A stretch of DNA of 64,000 bases from Ovis canadensis (taxonomy: Eukaryota > Chordata > Mammalia > Artiodactyla > Bovidae), in contig NC_091255.1 in assembly GCF_042477335.2 (NCBI RefSeq), positions 35,070,501 to 35,134,500 on the forward strand. Direction: 5' to 3'. Made by a program: the position numbers and the translations under genes. The notes below the pieces were generated by a model. It worked only from the letters and a program-made list of their open reading frames with translations, did not search any database and was not told the origin of the DNA. Every line of letters begins with the position of its first letter. The first letter of the stretch is position 1. Of this stretch, positions 35,183 through 50,531 are shown piece by piece.

Positions 35183-36018
35183 GTACGGACAAGCAATTCC
35201 ACTCCTAGGTATATTCCAAACAGAATTGAAACATTTCTTCACAGAAGCTTGCACAGGAATGTCCATAGCAATGTTATTCAAGTAACCAAAAAGTAGACAC
35301 AAACCAAATGTCCATTAAGTTATAGATGGATTAAAAAAATGTGGTATATTCCTACCATGAAATATTATTCAGCCCTGAAAGTAATGATGTACTGATAGCC
35401 TGCTACAATGTGGGTGAACCATTAAAGGTTATGCTGAGTGAAAGAAACCAGACACAAGGGACCACATATTATATGAGTCCATTTCTATGAAATGTCCAGA
35501 ATAAGTAAATTCAAAGAGACCATAGCTGGACCAGTAGCTGGGGAGAGGGACAGAGGGGTGACTGCTAATGGGCACAGAGTTTGTTTTGAGGGTGATGAGA
35601 AGGCTACGTTAGCTGTGATGACTGCTCACCTCTGTGAATTAAAAAACCAAACCATTGAATCATAGACTAAAGGGTGAATTTTATGGCATATGAATTATTC
35701 TCAATCAAGTTATTACGAGAAACACAAACTGTTACTACATACAACTGTTAATACACACAACTGTTAATGCATACAACATGGGTGACTTTCAAAAACATTA
35801 TGCTGAAAGAAGCCAGACGCAATAGAGGAGTACTATGTGATTCCACTAATATTGAGTTCTGGAACAGCAAAGCCGATCTATAGTGATGGAAATCAGATCT
35901 TCAGTTGCCTGTGGCAGGGAGTGGGGAAAAGAGGGACAGTAAAGGGCACACAGGGAACTGGGGGAGGGAAACGTCCCCTGTCTTGATTGGGGTGGGGATT
36001 ACATGGGTGTATGCACTT

Positions 36019-36216
36019 GACATTGGAAAAGACCCTGATGGTGGGAAAGATTGAGAGCAGGAGGAGAAGGGGGCGACAGAGGATGAGTCATTTGGATGGC
36101 ATCTCTGACTCAATGGCTATGAGTTTGAGTAAACTCCGGGAGATAGTGGAGGACAGGGAAGCCTGGTGTCCTGCAGGTCATGGGGTCACAGTCAGACATG
36201 ACTTAGCGACTGAACA
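36019..36216 (+). repeat. BovB 3' tail with 8-bp target duplication
   Basis: The insert carries only the last ~200 bp of BovB. ATGCACTT occurs at both flanks (36011-36018 and 36217-36224), so this is a severely 5'-truncated retrotransposition into L1M. Confidence 0.85.
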
Positions 36217-36424
36217 ATGCACTTATTAAAACTCATGAAACCGCACACTAAGATATGTGCATTAAATTGTAAATTTTTACTTCAATAAAGTTAATTTAAA
36301 AAACAGATGTTCCAATATAAAATAAAAAATCAAGTGTAGATTTCAGTCAGGCAATGGAGTCAGTAGTGCTTTCTGACCTTTCCCACATCATGACACACAA
36401 AGGGAATGACAATGTAGCTCTAGG

Positions 36425-36800
36425 AGGGCATTTTATTTATTTATTTAAATATTTGGCTGTACCAGGTCTTTTTTTTTTTTTTCCAATCTTTGGCTGTGCT
36501 GGGTCTTTGTTGCTGCTAGAGGGCTTTCTCTGTGGCAAGTGGGAACTATTCTCTGGTTGCGGTGCTCAGGTTTCTCGTTGCCGTGGCTTCTCTTGTGGAG
36601 CACGGGCTCGAGGGCTTTAGTAGTTGCAGCATGGGGCTTTGTTGCTCTGCGTCGTGTGAAATCTTCCCAGACCAGGAATCGAGCCCATGTTCCCTTCACT
36701 GGCAGGTGAATTCTTAACCACTGGATCACCAGGGAAGTCCCTGTGCCAGGTCTAACTTGCAGCATAGATCTCAGATCTTGTTGAGGCTTGCAGGATCTTT
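36425..36800 (-). repeat. Nested CHR-type SINEs, antisense
   Basis: A near full-length antisense CHR (about 36485-36743) interrupts another antisense CHR, whose pieces lie at 36425-36470 and 36744-36800. Confidence 0.75.
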
Positions 36801-36819
36801 TTCTCTATTCTTTTTTTTA

Positions 36820-37920
36820 AGTTCAGTTCAGTTCAGTCACTCAGTCATGTCTGACTCTTTGTGACTCCATGAATCGCAGTACGCTAGGCCTCCCTGTCCA
36901 TCACCACCTCCCGGAGTTCACTCAGACTCACGTCCATTGAGTCGGTGATGCCATCCAGCCATTTCATCCTCTGTCATCCCCTTTTCCTCCTGCCCCCAAT
37001 CCCTCCAAGCATCAGAGTCTTTTCCAAAGAGTCAACTCTTCGCATGAGGTGGCCAAAGTACTGGAGTGTCAGCTTCAGCATCATTCCTTCCAAGGAAACC
37101 CCAGGACTGATCTCCTTCAGAATGGACTGGTTGGATCTCCCTCCAGTCCAAGGGGCTCTCAAGAGTCTTCTCCAACACCACAGTTCAAAAGCATCAATTC
37201 TTCGGCGCTCAGCTTTCTTCACAGTCCAACTCTCACATCCATACATGACCACAGGAAAAACCATAGCCTCGACTAGTCGCACCTTTTGGCAAAGTAATAT
37301 CTCTGCTTTTCAATATGCTATCTAGGTTGGTCATAACTTTTCTTCCAAGAAGTAAGCGTCTTTTAATTTCATGGCTGCAGTCACCATCTGCAGTGATTTT
37401 GGAGCCCAAAAAAATAAAGTCTGCCACTGTTTCCACTTTTTCCCCATCTATTTCCCATGAAGTGATGGGACAAGACGCCATGATCTTCATTTTCTGAATG
37501 TTGAGCTTGAAGCCAACTTTTCACTCTCTTCTTTCACTTTCATCAAGAGGCTTTTTAGTTCCTCTTCACTTTCTGCCATAAGGGTGGTGTCACTGCATTT
37601 CTGAGGTTATTGATATTTCTCCCGGCAATCTTGATTCCAGCTTGTGCTTCTTCCAGCCCAGCATTTTTCATGATATACTCTGCATAGAAGTTAAATAAGC
37701 AGGGTGACAATATACAGCCTTGACGTACTCCTTTTCCTATTTGGAACCAGTCTGTTGTTCCATGTCCAGTTCTGTTACTTCCTGACCTGCATACAGGTTT
37801 CTCAAGAGGCAGGTCAGGTGGTCTGGTATTCCCATCTGTTGAAGAATTTTCCACAGTTTATTGTTATCCACACAGTCAAAGGCTTTGGCATAGTCAATAA
37901 AGCAGAAATAGATGTTTTTT
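36820..37920 (-). repeat. BovB LINE 3' 1.1 kb
   Basis: The copy starts with the tandem 3' tail (GTTCA)n and extends into the RT domain (CFIDYAKAFDCV remnant, antisense). It is broken by several frame disruptions. Confidence 0.92.
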
Positions 37921-37939
37921 AAGTTACTGCATGTCAAAT

Positions 37940-38051
37940 CTTAGTTGCTGCAATCAACTTAGTTGCTGGTCAATCCCTGACCGGGGATTGAACCTGGTCC
38001 CCCTGCATTGGGAGTGTGAAGTCTTATCCACTGGACCACCAGGGAAGTCCC
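37940..38051 (-). repeat. CHR-type SINE, antisense
   Basis: The copy includes ccctgaccggggattgaacc and ends in ccaccagggaagtccc. Confidence 0.85.
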
Positions 38052-38077
38052 TATTTATTTATTTATTTTTATTTACT

Positions 38078-38206
38078 TATTTTTTATTGGGCTGCACTGG
38101 ATCTTAGTTGCAGCATGCCGGATCTAGTTCCCATGACCAGGGGTTGAATCCAAGCCCCCTGCGTTGGGAGCACAGAGTCTTAGCTTCTGGACCGCCAGGG
38201 AAGGCC
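38078..38206 (-). repeat. CHR-type SINE, antisense
   Basis: The copy runs from gggctgcactggatcttagt to accgccagggaaggcc. Confidence 0.85.
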
Positions 38207-38429
38207 TTATTTATTTTTTAAAATTAATTTTTATTGGAATATAGTTGCTTGGAGGGCATTTAGAGTCTTTGGTTAGCACACTTGGGACCCATGGCTCCCA
38301 GCCCGGGGTTTGGCTGTCCTACACCTGCTGGGGGCATCAAAGCCTGCCAGGAATAAGCTCGGGAAGCTCAAGTGAGGTGGTAGAGTAGACTCGGGTCAGA
38401 CTGAAGAGGGTGAGGGAAAGTTACTGCTC

Positions 38430-38605
38430 TTCTGATGACTGCCTGTGTGACCTTGGACAAGTGACCTAATCTTTCAGTGCCTTGGATTCCTCATCTGTGC
38501 AGTCGCATAGTAATGACATCGACTTTAAAAGATCATTGACACAATCAGATGAGATAATGTGTAAAAGTCCCTAGAATCTACCTGGCACAGGATAATTAAT
38601 CAACT
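38430..38605 (+). repeat. MIR SINE
   Basis: The MIR core 'ctgtgtgaccttggacaagt' is followed by 'ccttggattcctcatctgtg' and an L2-like end. Confidence 0.75.
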
Positions 38606-38883
38606 GGGACTATTTTCATAAGAGGGGACAAGAGCTACTAGACTGTTTAATGAGAATGTAAACATTTCCCTGACCGATAAACTTTCTTGTTCTGAAAAAA
38701 TAGACTGTTCTTTCAAGTTTTACATCTTGGGTATCCTAAATAGAAATGAATCTCATTGTGAAATACAAATGTATCCCCAGCAGGGTCCAGCCTGGCACAA
38801 AGTTGTCTGGCATTACTGCAGTGAATTTTCACTGTGCCTGTCTGGCTTGTATGTGTCTGTCTCTACCCTACCTTTCCTCCCAG

Positions 38884-39831
<948 letters not shown>

Positions 39832-39930
39832 TGCGGGGCACCGGGGGCTACACCTCCAGGCCTTGGCAACCTTCCTTCCCCACCTTCTCATCTGAGCCCA
39901 AAGCCCTTCCCACAGGACCCTCATGACCTT

Positions 39931-39936
39931 ATTAAA
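39931..39936 (+). terminator. Polyadenylation signal ATTAAA of the unidentified plus-strand unit
   Basis: ATTAAA lies 100 bp past the stop, followed by 'tgcgtgcgcgtgtgtatgtg', a strong GT-rich downstream element. Confidence 0.5.
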
Positions 39937-40214
39937 TACATTGAGAGTATTGCGTGCGCGTGTGTATGTGGTATGTTTTGGAGAGATGGGGACCACGACA
40001 CCAGGCCTGTGTGATGGGGCTGAGGTGGGAAGTGCAGCAGGGTGGGAGTGAGGACACGGGAGTGGGAAACAGGAGGCGCCTGATCTCCAGCAGAGCCCAG
40101 GTACGCCCAGCGGGAAGTAGGTTTTCTGAAACCAAGCTTCAGAGCTGAAGGTGGTGAAACCAGTTTGGAGCGGTTAGTGGGTAGGCAGGACAGCAGATTG
40201 GGCCAGGGAGCATA

Positions 40215-40345
40215 TTCGTTTGATAAATATCAAATGTTCACTCCCTGCCAGGAATTGAAAATATATCAGTCACTCAAGCACAAGGAATCTTCTCACTGAA
40301 TTTGCTTTCTGGTAGGAGGAGGCAGATAATAAATAAGCATGGTAA
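40215..40345 (-). repeat. L2 LINE 3' end, antisense
   Basis: The diverged segment 'gataaatatcaaatgttcac ... gataataaataagca' follows the antisense L2 end. Confidence 0.5.
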
Positions 40346-40671
40346 TGAGACACTAAAATGTACTGCTGTGAAGAAAATAAACAGATAATGTGAGAAAAGG
40401 GTGGTGGTGTTTCTTAAAATTCAGGTTAGGAAAGGCCTTTCTGTGGAGGGATGGAGTTTGCAGGTTGTGGAGTATAAGGGAAAGAGCAATCAAAGATGCT
40501 TTGAGACAGGGAAGACCAGGAGAACAGGTTTTACAGAAAATCAAAACTTCTGCAGTGGTTATTTTAAGCTTGAGATACACGTTTGGGGTCAGAGATTCTT
40601 CACTTAATCCAGGACCTCACCACATCCTTAAGAAGATTCCTCTGTACCCCCTGAAACCTCCCAGGGCAGGA

Positions 40672-40765
40672 TTGTGTTTTTTTGTTTGCTTTTGTTTTTT
40701 TGGCCATGGCACTTGACTTAAGGGATCTTAGTTCCTAACCATGGGACCACTAGGGAATTCCCCAA
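40672..40765 (-). repeat. CHR-type SINE fragment, antisense
   Basis: The segment tttttggccatggcacttga through ccactagggaattcccc is a truncated copy. Confidence 0.7.
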
Positions 40766-41464
40766 GGCAGGATTATATTCTAGTACCAGGTTTCCAAATG
40801 TGGCTTTCACAGTTCCCTTAGCCACTGAGTGGAGAAACAGATGAGGGAAGACTGTCAGTCATTGTCAATGAGCACCACTGAGGTCTCTGGGTCCAGCCAG
40901 TCTTGCAGGGGCTAGAGTTCACTCCCGGTTTCCCATCCGAGGGACTGAAAGCTGACTTCCCATCACCCTCCCAAAGGAAAGGTGGTCACTGGAGCTGACC
41001 CACAGCACACCCAGTGGCCGCTCTCTCCCACTCAACATCAATCTTAAACTCCATTTGCATCAAGGTCCACCTTCCACCCAAGAGCTGCTTCTGATGAAGT
41101 GACAGAGGTGAGTGTGAACACAGGGGACCATTAGCCTGGGTCGGAGATCTGGAATCCTTCTGGCCTCACAGCCAGTAGCCTCCCAGGGGGCAGGCTGAGG
41201 GGAGGTGACTCCAGTCTCCATCAGAATTTTGAGTCCCACCTTGGGCTTGAATAGCAAGTGGAGTGGAACACCTGTGGAAAGCCCCCACATCAACCACACT
41301 CCTGTCACAAGTGCCTGGATGTGGTAAAGAAAGTGTGGGGGCTGATGGCCTGGAAGAAGGGTCCATTCCAGCTTGCTCAGGACAGTGATTTATACAAACA
41401 GGAATGGCCCAGACAGAGGTCAAGGAAAGAACCTCAAAGCACACAGATTCTCACTGATGAACTG

Positions 41465-41470
41465 TTTATT
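41465..41470 (-). terminator. PSMB6 polyadenylation signal (AATAAA)
   Basis: TTTATT on the plus strand, 56 bp past the stop, gives AATAAA on the gene strand and predicts a very short 3' UTR. Confidence 0.8.
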
Positions 41471-41525
41471 GAATTTTGAATGGGGTATGTATGGGGTGTC
41501 TCATTATATCTTAGGATCTCAGGAT

Positions 41526-43646
<2,121 letters not shown>

Positions 43647-43691
43647 CTTCCTGGAGGCTCCGGTATTGCCGCAAAGCAACTGTCGTAAAGC

Positions 43692-43700
43692 GCTCTGTCA
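43692..43700 (-). promoter_or_regulatory. Antioxidant-response-element-like site at PSMB6
   Basis: On the gene strand the sequence is TGACAGAGC, which fits TGACnnnGC. With flanking bases it fits RTGACnnnGCR. It lies about 50 bp upstream of the PSMB6 ATG. Proteasome genes are known targets of NFE2L1 through such sites. A 9-bp motif alone is weak evidence. Confidence 0.4.
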
Positions 43701-43976
43701 CTCTCTTGAGTCGTGATCTGAAGACTTCTGGTTGACGGCAGAAGGGAAAAGAAATGCATAGGGAAAGTTCTTTTGCGACAGGGAGCGCTTGATGGCAGTG
43801 TGGCTGGCAAACCAAAAAAAACCAACAGAAAAACCTGCAAACGGTATGGAAAGACTACTTTCCTCTCGGTTCGGGCGAGACTGATAAATCTGATCGGAAT
43901 TGCGGATCAAAGAACCTTCATGGTAGACTTGTGCATCTCCGGTTTAGAGTGACCGCACTATGTTTTCGTTTCTCTT

Positions 43977-44455
43977 AGATCAGATCAGATCAGATCAGTC
44001 GCTCAGTCCTGTCCGACTCTTTGCGACCCCATGAATCGCAGCACGCCAGGCATCCCTGTCCATCACCATCTCCCGGAGTTCCACTCAAACTCACGTCCAT
44101 CGAGTCGGTGATGCCATCCAGCCATCTCATCCTCTGTCGTCCCCTTCTCCTCCTGCCCCCAATCCCTCCCAGCATCAGAGTCTTTTCCAATGAGTCAACT
44201 CTTCGCATGAGGTGGCCAAAGTACTGGAGTTTCAGCTTTAGCATCATTCCTTCCAAAGAACACCCAGGGATGATCTCCTTTAGAATGGACAGGTTGAATC
44301 TCCTTGCAGTCCAAGGGACTCTCAAGAGCCTTCTCCAACCACAGTTCAAAAGCATCAATTCTTCGGCGCTCAGCTCTCTTCACAGTCCAACTGTCGCATC
44401 CATACATGACCACTGGAAAAACCATAGCCTTGACTAGACGGACCTTTATTGGCAA
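43977..44455 (-). repeat. BovB LINE 3' fragment with variant tail
   Basis: The copy carries a (GATCA)n variant of the BovB terminal repeat and extends to the ORF2 C-terminal region. It ends only about 330 bp upstream of the PSMB6 start codon. Confidence 0.9.
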
Positions 44456-44820
44456 ATACCTAGGAGTATATAGTAGGAATGAAATTGCTGGGTCATGTAA
44501 GTTTTTATTTAACATTTTAAGGAACTTACAGCTTTTGCACAGCAGCTGCCTCGTTTTACATTCCCATTAGCCGTGAATGAGGATTAAGATTTCTCCACTT
44601 CCTAATCGTCACTGAGCATGTTTAACTTTAGCTTGTTTAGAGGGTGTGAAGTGATAGCTTGTGTAACATTGAGCATATTTTCATGTGCTGAATGACTATT
44701 TGCATATCTTTTTGGAAAGTGCTTTGTCCATTTTAAATTTGGATTTTTTTCCTGTTATTAATTTAAGAGGGTTTTTGTTTCGTTTTGTCGTCTTCATAAG
44801 CAAAACATCAAACTTTTAAA
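44456..44820 (-). repeat. L1M fragment, antisense
   Basis: The pattern 'aatgaaattgctgggtcatg ... ttttacattcccattagccg ... gagcatattttcatgtgctg' is antisense L1. Confidence 0.75.
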
Positions 44821-44821
44821 A

Positions 44822-44944
44822 ATAGGCTTTTTAATTTACTTATGTATTGGCTGCACCTCGGGATTTGCAGGATCTCAGTTCCCCGACTAGGGTTCACAGC
44901 AGTGGAAGCCCCAAATGCTAACCACTAGGCCACTAGGGAACTCC
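44822..44944 (-). repeat. CHR-type SINE, antisense
   Basis: The copy runs from tattggctgcacctcgggat to ggccactagggaactccc. Confidence 0.8.
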
Positions 44945-44954
44945 CAACATCAAC

Positions 44955-45095
44955 CTTCTTAAAAATTTGAAGTATAGTTGATTTACAATATTGTTTTAGT
45001 TTCAGGTGTATAGCAAAGTGATTAAGTTATATATATATATATATATATATCCATCATAGACTATTACAAGATATTAAGGATATTTCCCTGTGCTA
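44955..45095 (-). repeat. Ruminant L1 3' UTR, antisense, with (AT)n
   Basis: The copy includes agtatagttgatttacaata, ttcaggtgtatagcaaagtg and an (AT)n expansion at 45029-45051. Confidence 0.75.
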
Positions 45096-45104
45096 TTTAC
45101 TTGT

Positions 45105-45226
45105 ATTTTGGCTGCACCAGGTCTTAGTTGTGGCATGCAGGATCTAGTTCCTTGATTAGGGATCGAAACCAGCCCCCCCTGCACTGCAAGCACACTCTTA
45201 GCCACTGGACCACCAGGGAAGTTCCC
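45105..45226 (-). repeat. CHR-type SINE, antisense
   Basis: The copy runs from attttggctgcaccaggtct to ggaccaccagggaagttccc. Confidence 0.85.
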
Positions 45227-45229
45227 TTC

Positions 45230-45660
45230 ATTTTTCCCCCTTCATTTTTAATATAGGTATATATACCTACACATTTTCTTCTGAGCACTTTTTATGCTAT
45301 ATCCCAAGTTTTGGTGTGCTTTGTTTTCACTTTCCCTAGTCTCAAAGTATTTTTCTTGGAGTGGGGGAGAAAAAATATTTTTCTGGTGATTTCTTCTGTG
45401 ACCTAGTGTTTGGCTAAAAGTATGCTTTTTTACTTTCCACATATTTGTGAATTTTTCAAATTTCCTTTTACTATTGATTTCTAATTTCATTTCAGCTTAG
45501 TTGGAGAAGGTTTCGTGACTTCAGCCTTTAAAAATATTTTGAGACTCTTGTGGCCTACTCTGTGGTCTACTCTGGGGTTGCGTATGTGCTTGAGAAGAAT
45601 ATATATTTGACTGTTATTGTGTGGAGTGGTCCTCCTATGAACTTGCCATACTATTTCTAC
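45230..45660 (-). repeat. L1M ORF2/3' fragment, antisense
   Basis: The segment includes gtgctttgttttcactttcc, ttgtggcctactctgtggtc and tgcttgagaagaatatatat, all antisense L1 phrases. Confidence 0.7.
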
Positions 45661-46141
45661 ATACTTCAGCTGAGCTGGAGCTGGGGTTTGAATTGAAAAT
45701 ATGACCCTGACACACTCTTGCTTAAAATTAACTCTCAAGATACAGTCTCCCATCTCTGTAATAGTTTATAAGGGCCTTTGTGAACTTGCTCCTGCCCACC
45801 TGACTGTAATCACATCTTAGCATTTTAACCATTTTTGGTATACAATTTGATAGCATTAAGTACATTTACATTGTTGTGCAATCCCCTCTTCTTTTTGACA
45901 CTCTTGACTGCAATTATCTGAACTATTTTTAGTGTTTCCTCATACATTCATTCATCAAAGAGCTGTTGAATGTCTGCTAGGTGCCAGACACCGTTTGAGG
46001 CACTGAAAGTACATCTGGGAACAAAGTAGACAAATCCTAGCCCCATGGAACTTTCTATTGGGGGAGAAAAAAAAAAGTACAATATATAGTATGTTAGATA
46101 GTGAATTACACTAAGAAGAAAAAGCAAGGAATGGAGATAGG

Positions 46142-46143
<2 letters not shown>

Positions 46144-46177
<34 letters not shown>
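46144..46177 (+). repeat. (GT)n microsatellite
   Basis: About 16-17 uninterrupted GT units lie within the L2 copy and are likely polymorphic. Confidence 0.95.
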
Positions 46178-46178
<1 letters not shown>

Positions 46179-46339
46179 GAAATTTTAGAAAGAATAATCA
46201 AGGCAGGTTTCACTCAGGAGACATGTAAATAAAGACCAAAAGGAAGGAGGGAAGTCATTTGTATATATTGGAGAAAAGCATTCTGGACAGACAGAGGAGC
46301 AAGTACAATGGTCCTGAGGCAGGATCTTGCCTGACATAT

Positions 46340-46551
46340 TGTTGTTGTTTAGTCGCTAAGATGTATTTGACTTTTGCGATCCCCAAGGGCTACAGCATGC
46401 CAGGCTCCTCTGTCCATGGGATTTCCCAGACAAGAATACTGGAATGGGTTGCCATTTCCTTCTCCAGGGGATCTTCCCAGCCTAGGGATTGAACCCGAGA
46501 ATCCTACATTGGTAGGCAGATTCTTTACCGCTGAGCCACCAGGGAAACCCC
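46340..46551 (-). repeat. Bov-tA SINE, antisense
   Basis: A (TTG)n-led antisense copy is inserted in L2. The flanks share tgcctgacatatt and tgcctgacacatt, a probable target duplication. Confidence 0.88.
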
Positions 46552-47210
46552 TGCCTGACACATTCAATGGATATTGAGGAGGTCCGTTTGGCTAGTGCAA
46601 TCAGTTCACAGAGGACTTTCGAGAAAATTTTCAACCTTCTCAACTGAAGATATGATCCAGAAAATCTTCTGCTTAAGTTTTTAAAAGTTTTAATCTAAGT
46701 TCAATAGGAAGCCATTGGAAAATGTTGAGCAGGGAAGTGACATGATATGCTCTACATTTTAAAGATCACTGTGGCTGTTTTATTGAAAACACGCTGTAGG
46801 GAAGCAAAGCATGGGAGAGAGAAACAGGAGGCTATTGAAACAATCCAAGTGATAGATAAAATTGACTTGATAGGTGGGTAGCAGTGGAGATAGTAAGAAA
46901 TAGAATTTGACAGATTGGAGGTGGGTATGATGAAAGAGAAACCAGAGTCTGGATGACCACAAGGTTTTCTAGCTTAAGGACGTAGAAGAATGGAATTGTC
47001 ATTTACTGAGGTAGTGAGGACTATGGAGCATTTTAGGAAGAGAGGATATCGGAAGCTCAGCTTTGGACTTAAGTTTGCTATGTTTAGTTGAAATCCACAT
47101 GGAGATGTGGAATAAGGATGAGTATACATAGTATTCTGGAATCCAGGGGAAAGTGGGTTGGAGTTATAATTTGGGAGTTATCAGTGTATAACTTTGTTCA
47201 CTGGAGTCAA

Positions 47211-47640
47211 CAAACAAACATTATTGAGCTGGCACCTGCTTGACGTGAGTCAAGAAGCACAGGTTTTAGCCTTGGGTAGCTGACGGGAAAGGGTGTCATT
47301 TACTGAGACAGGAAACATAGGAAGAGGTGCGGTTCTGGGAGGAAGTGACTGGATCCGTGTAGGATGTGTTGCATTTGCGGTGTCTGTGGAGATGTCCGGG
47401 AAAGAGTTGGCTTTATGGGGGCTGGAGCTCAGGGGACAGGTTTGGACTGGAGACGTGGCATGTAGTGGACAAGTGAAGCTGTAGGAATGACTGAGACAGG
47501 TCAAGGGTAGCAAGTCTCTCGGCGGCGGGGAATAGGAATAGCACATCTTCATCTTCCCGCATCTATTTTTCCTATTTCCCTTAACCGCCTGCCATCATCG
47601 CACAAAACGCCCTAAGTCGACGGCTATCAGAGAATAGCCC
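47211..47640. other. Unique DNA between L2 copy and GLTPD2 3' end
   Basis: No feature is recognised. The right half becomes GC-richer towards GLTPD2. Confidence 0.5.
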
Positions 47641-47647
47641 CACTGTT

Positions 47648-47653
47648 TTTATT
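47648..47653 (-). terminator. GLTPD2 polyadenylation signal (AATAAA)
   Basis: TTTATT on the plus strand about 140 bp past the stop reads AATAAA on the gene strand. Confidence 0.6.
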
Positions 47654-47792
47654 CTCCACTGTTCCTCTCTCCTCCGGGAGATTGCAGATAGAGGAAGAGG
47701 CTAAACCCCCAACCCACGCCGCGTTGGTGACGTCACCACGGGGCGGGGTATGTGGTGACCACGCCCCTGGCGGCGAGAGGCCAGCCGAGGGC

Positions 47793-49140
<1,348 letters not shown>

Positions 49141-49240
49141 GGCTGCGGCAGGGACCACCACCCCCTTGCCAGCCGCTAGCCAGGCTTTGTCCCTCCGCCT
49201 CCAGGAGGGGAGGGAAGCCGCAGTGCCTGAGCTGCAAAGA

Positions 49241-49253
49241 GTTAATAATTAAC
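49241..49253. promoter_or_regulatory. Perfect HNF1 palindrome upstream of GLTPD2
   Basis: GTTAATAATTAAC matches the HNF1 consensus GTTAATNATTAAC at every position, 101 bp upstream of the GLTPD2 start codon. HNF1A/B drive liver, kidney and gut genes from such proximal sites. This predicts hepatocyte-type expression. Confidence 0.8.
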
Positions 49254-49419
49254 CTACCAAGTCCCCTTCCCCTGTGCCCTTTGCCCCAGAGGGCAGCATC
49301 CGAGGGGTGAGGGACTGGAATGAGGAAGGCTGGGTGGTAGTAAGAGGCAGCCTGGGTACTGTGAAGAGAGGCTGAGGTCAGAAGCAGGTCCCCCAAGGAA
49401 CAATGGTGGGCCTTAGGCT

Positions 49420-49525
49420 GACTCTGGGGCTTGAGTTCCTCCACTGTAAATTGAGGATGACAATAGGTTCTTTTGCAAGGCCTCATGTGAGGATTAAATG
49501 ATATCACATGTGCAAACACTGTAAA
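49420..49525 (+). repeat. MIR SINE
   Basis: The segment 'cctccactgtaaattgagga ... catgtgaggattaaatgata' follows the MIR 3' half. Confidence 0.65.
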
Positions 49526-49629
49526 TGGAAAAGCTTACCACAACTGCTCCATAAATCTTACTTTTAAAGTTCAAGCATGGGGCACCTGGGACCCAGGGAA
49601 CACCCACTTCTAAACTATCGTATCCTCGT

Positions 49630-49851
49630 GCATGTGTGCTAAGTCACTTCAGTCCTATACGACTCTTTGTGACATGATGGACTGTAGCCCACCAGGCTCC
49701 TCTGTCCATGGGGATTCTCAAAGCAAGAATACTGGAGAGGGTTGCCAGGCCCTCCTCCACAGGATCTTCCCAACCCCCAGATCAAACCTGCCATTCTTAT
49801 GTCTTCTGCATGACAGGTAGGTTCTTTACCACTAGCATCACCTGGGAAGCC
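49630..49851 (-). repeat. Bov-tA SINE, antisense
   Basis: The antisense copy runs from gctaagtcacttcagtccta to gcatcacctgggaagcccc. Confidence 0.88.
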
Positions 49852-49974
49852 CCATCCTCTCCTCAGGGGACCTTGTCTTGAACTGGAAGCCTGATGTCTC
49901 AATTATATACTTTAGGCTGTCTCCTTTTACATTTGTTTAATTCTTTAAACCTCCAAAATGATTCCTCAGTCAAA

Positions 49975-50205
49975 CCAACCTTTATAAATACCTCCGCATG
50001 CCAGGCCCTGTACTAGGCCCCAGGAATAGAAATGTGCCTTTACAGAGCTCAAGGTGCATTGAAGAATTTATCATCTGTCTCTCCAACTGGGATGTGAGCT
50101 CTGATGAAGACAGGGGCTTTTTCATGTTTGCTACTCTATTTACAGCATTTAGAATATTACCTGTGATACAACACATTGTTTCTAAATAAGTATGTATTGA
50201 ATAAA
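49975..50205. repeat. L2-type ancient repeat
   Basis: The segment 'gcatgccaggccctgtacta ... ccaggaatagaaatg' is followed by 'gtgagctctgatgaagacag ... gtattgaataaa', both L2 3' patterns in opposite senses. Confidence 0.5.
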
Positions 50206-50251
50206 GCACAGGAATATGCGTGAGGGGCAGGCCAATGAGGATTGGTACTAC

Positions 50252-50465
50252 TCCCCATTGGTGGCTTAGACTGTAAAGCCTCTGCCTGGGATTCAGGAGA
50301 CCTGGGTTTGATCCCTGGGTCAGGAAGATTCCCTGGAGAAGGAAATGGCAACCCACTCCAGTACTTTTGCCTGGAAAACCCCATGGATGGAGGAGCCTAG
50401 TAGGCGACAGTCTATGGGGTCCCAAAGAGTTGGACACGACTGAGTGACTTCACTTTCTTTCATTT
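50252..50465 (+). repeat. Bov-tA SINE
   Basis: A sense copy runs from cattggtggcttagactgta to gtgacttcactttctttcat. Confidence 0.88.
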
Positions 50466-50497
50466 TTCATTACTCCCCACAACAAACCTGAGTGGTT

Positions 50498-50530
<33 letters not shown>

Positions 50531-50531
50531 C
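50498..50531 (+). repeat. (TTG)n microsatellite
   Basis: About 10 TTG units occur between VMO1 and GLTPD2. Confidence 0.95.

Larger units (their letters stand above)
34866..36300 (+). repeat. L1M fragments, sense, interrupted
   Basis: The sense L1 3' pattern (ctattactcagcaataaaaa, caattccactcctaggtata, aaatattattcagccctgaa, agtagctggggagag) is interrupted by a Bov-tA (34973-35182) and a BovB tail (36019-36216). Confidence 0.78.
45955..47210 (-). repeat. Long L2 LINE copy, antisense (about 1.25 kb)
   Basis: The reverse-complement L2 3' end and terminal ORF region can be followed in order: aggtgccagacaccgtttga, gtcctgaggcaggatcttgc, ggaagccattggaaaatgtt, ggaggctattgaaacaatcc and aatttgggagttatcagtgt. 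A (GT)n repeat and a Bov-tA interrupt it. Confidence 0.75.

Noticed and set aside
45660-45950. Possible LTR or retroviral fragment in the AT-rich DNA upstream of the L2 copy
   Set aside because: No TG...CA ends, primer-binding site or retroviral coding motif could be recognised. No LTR element is called in this window.
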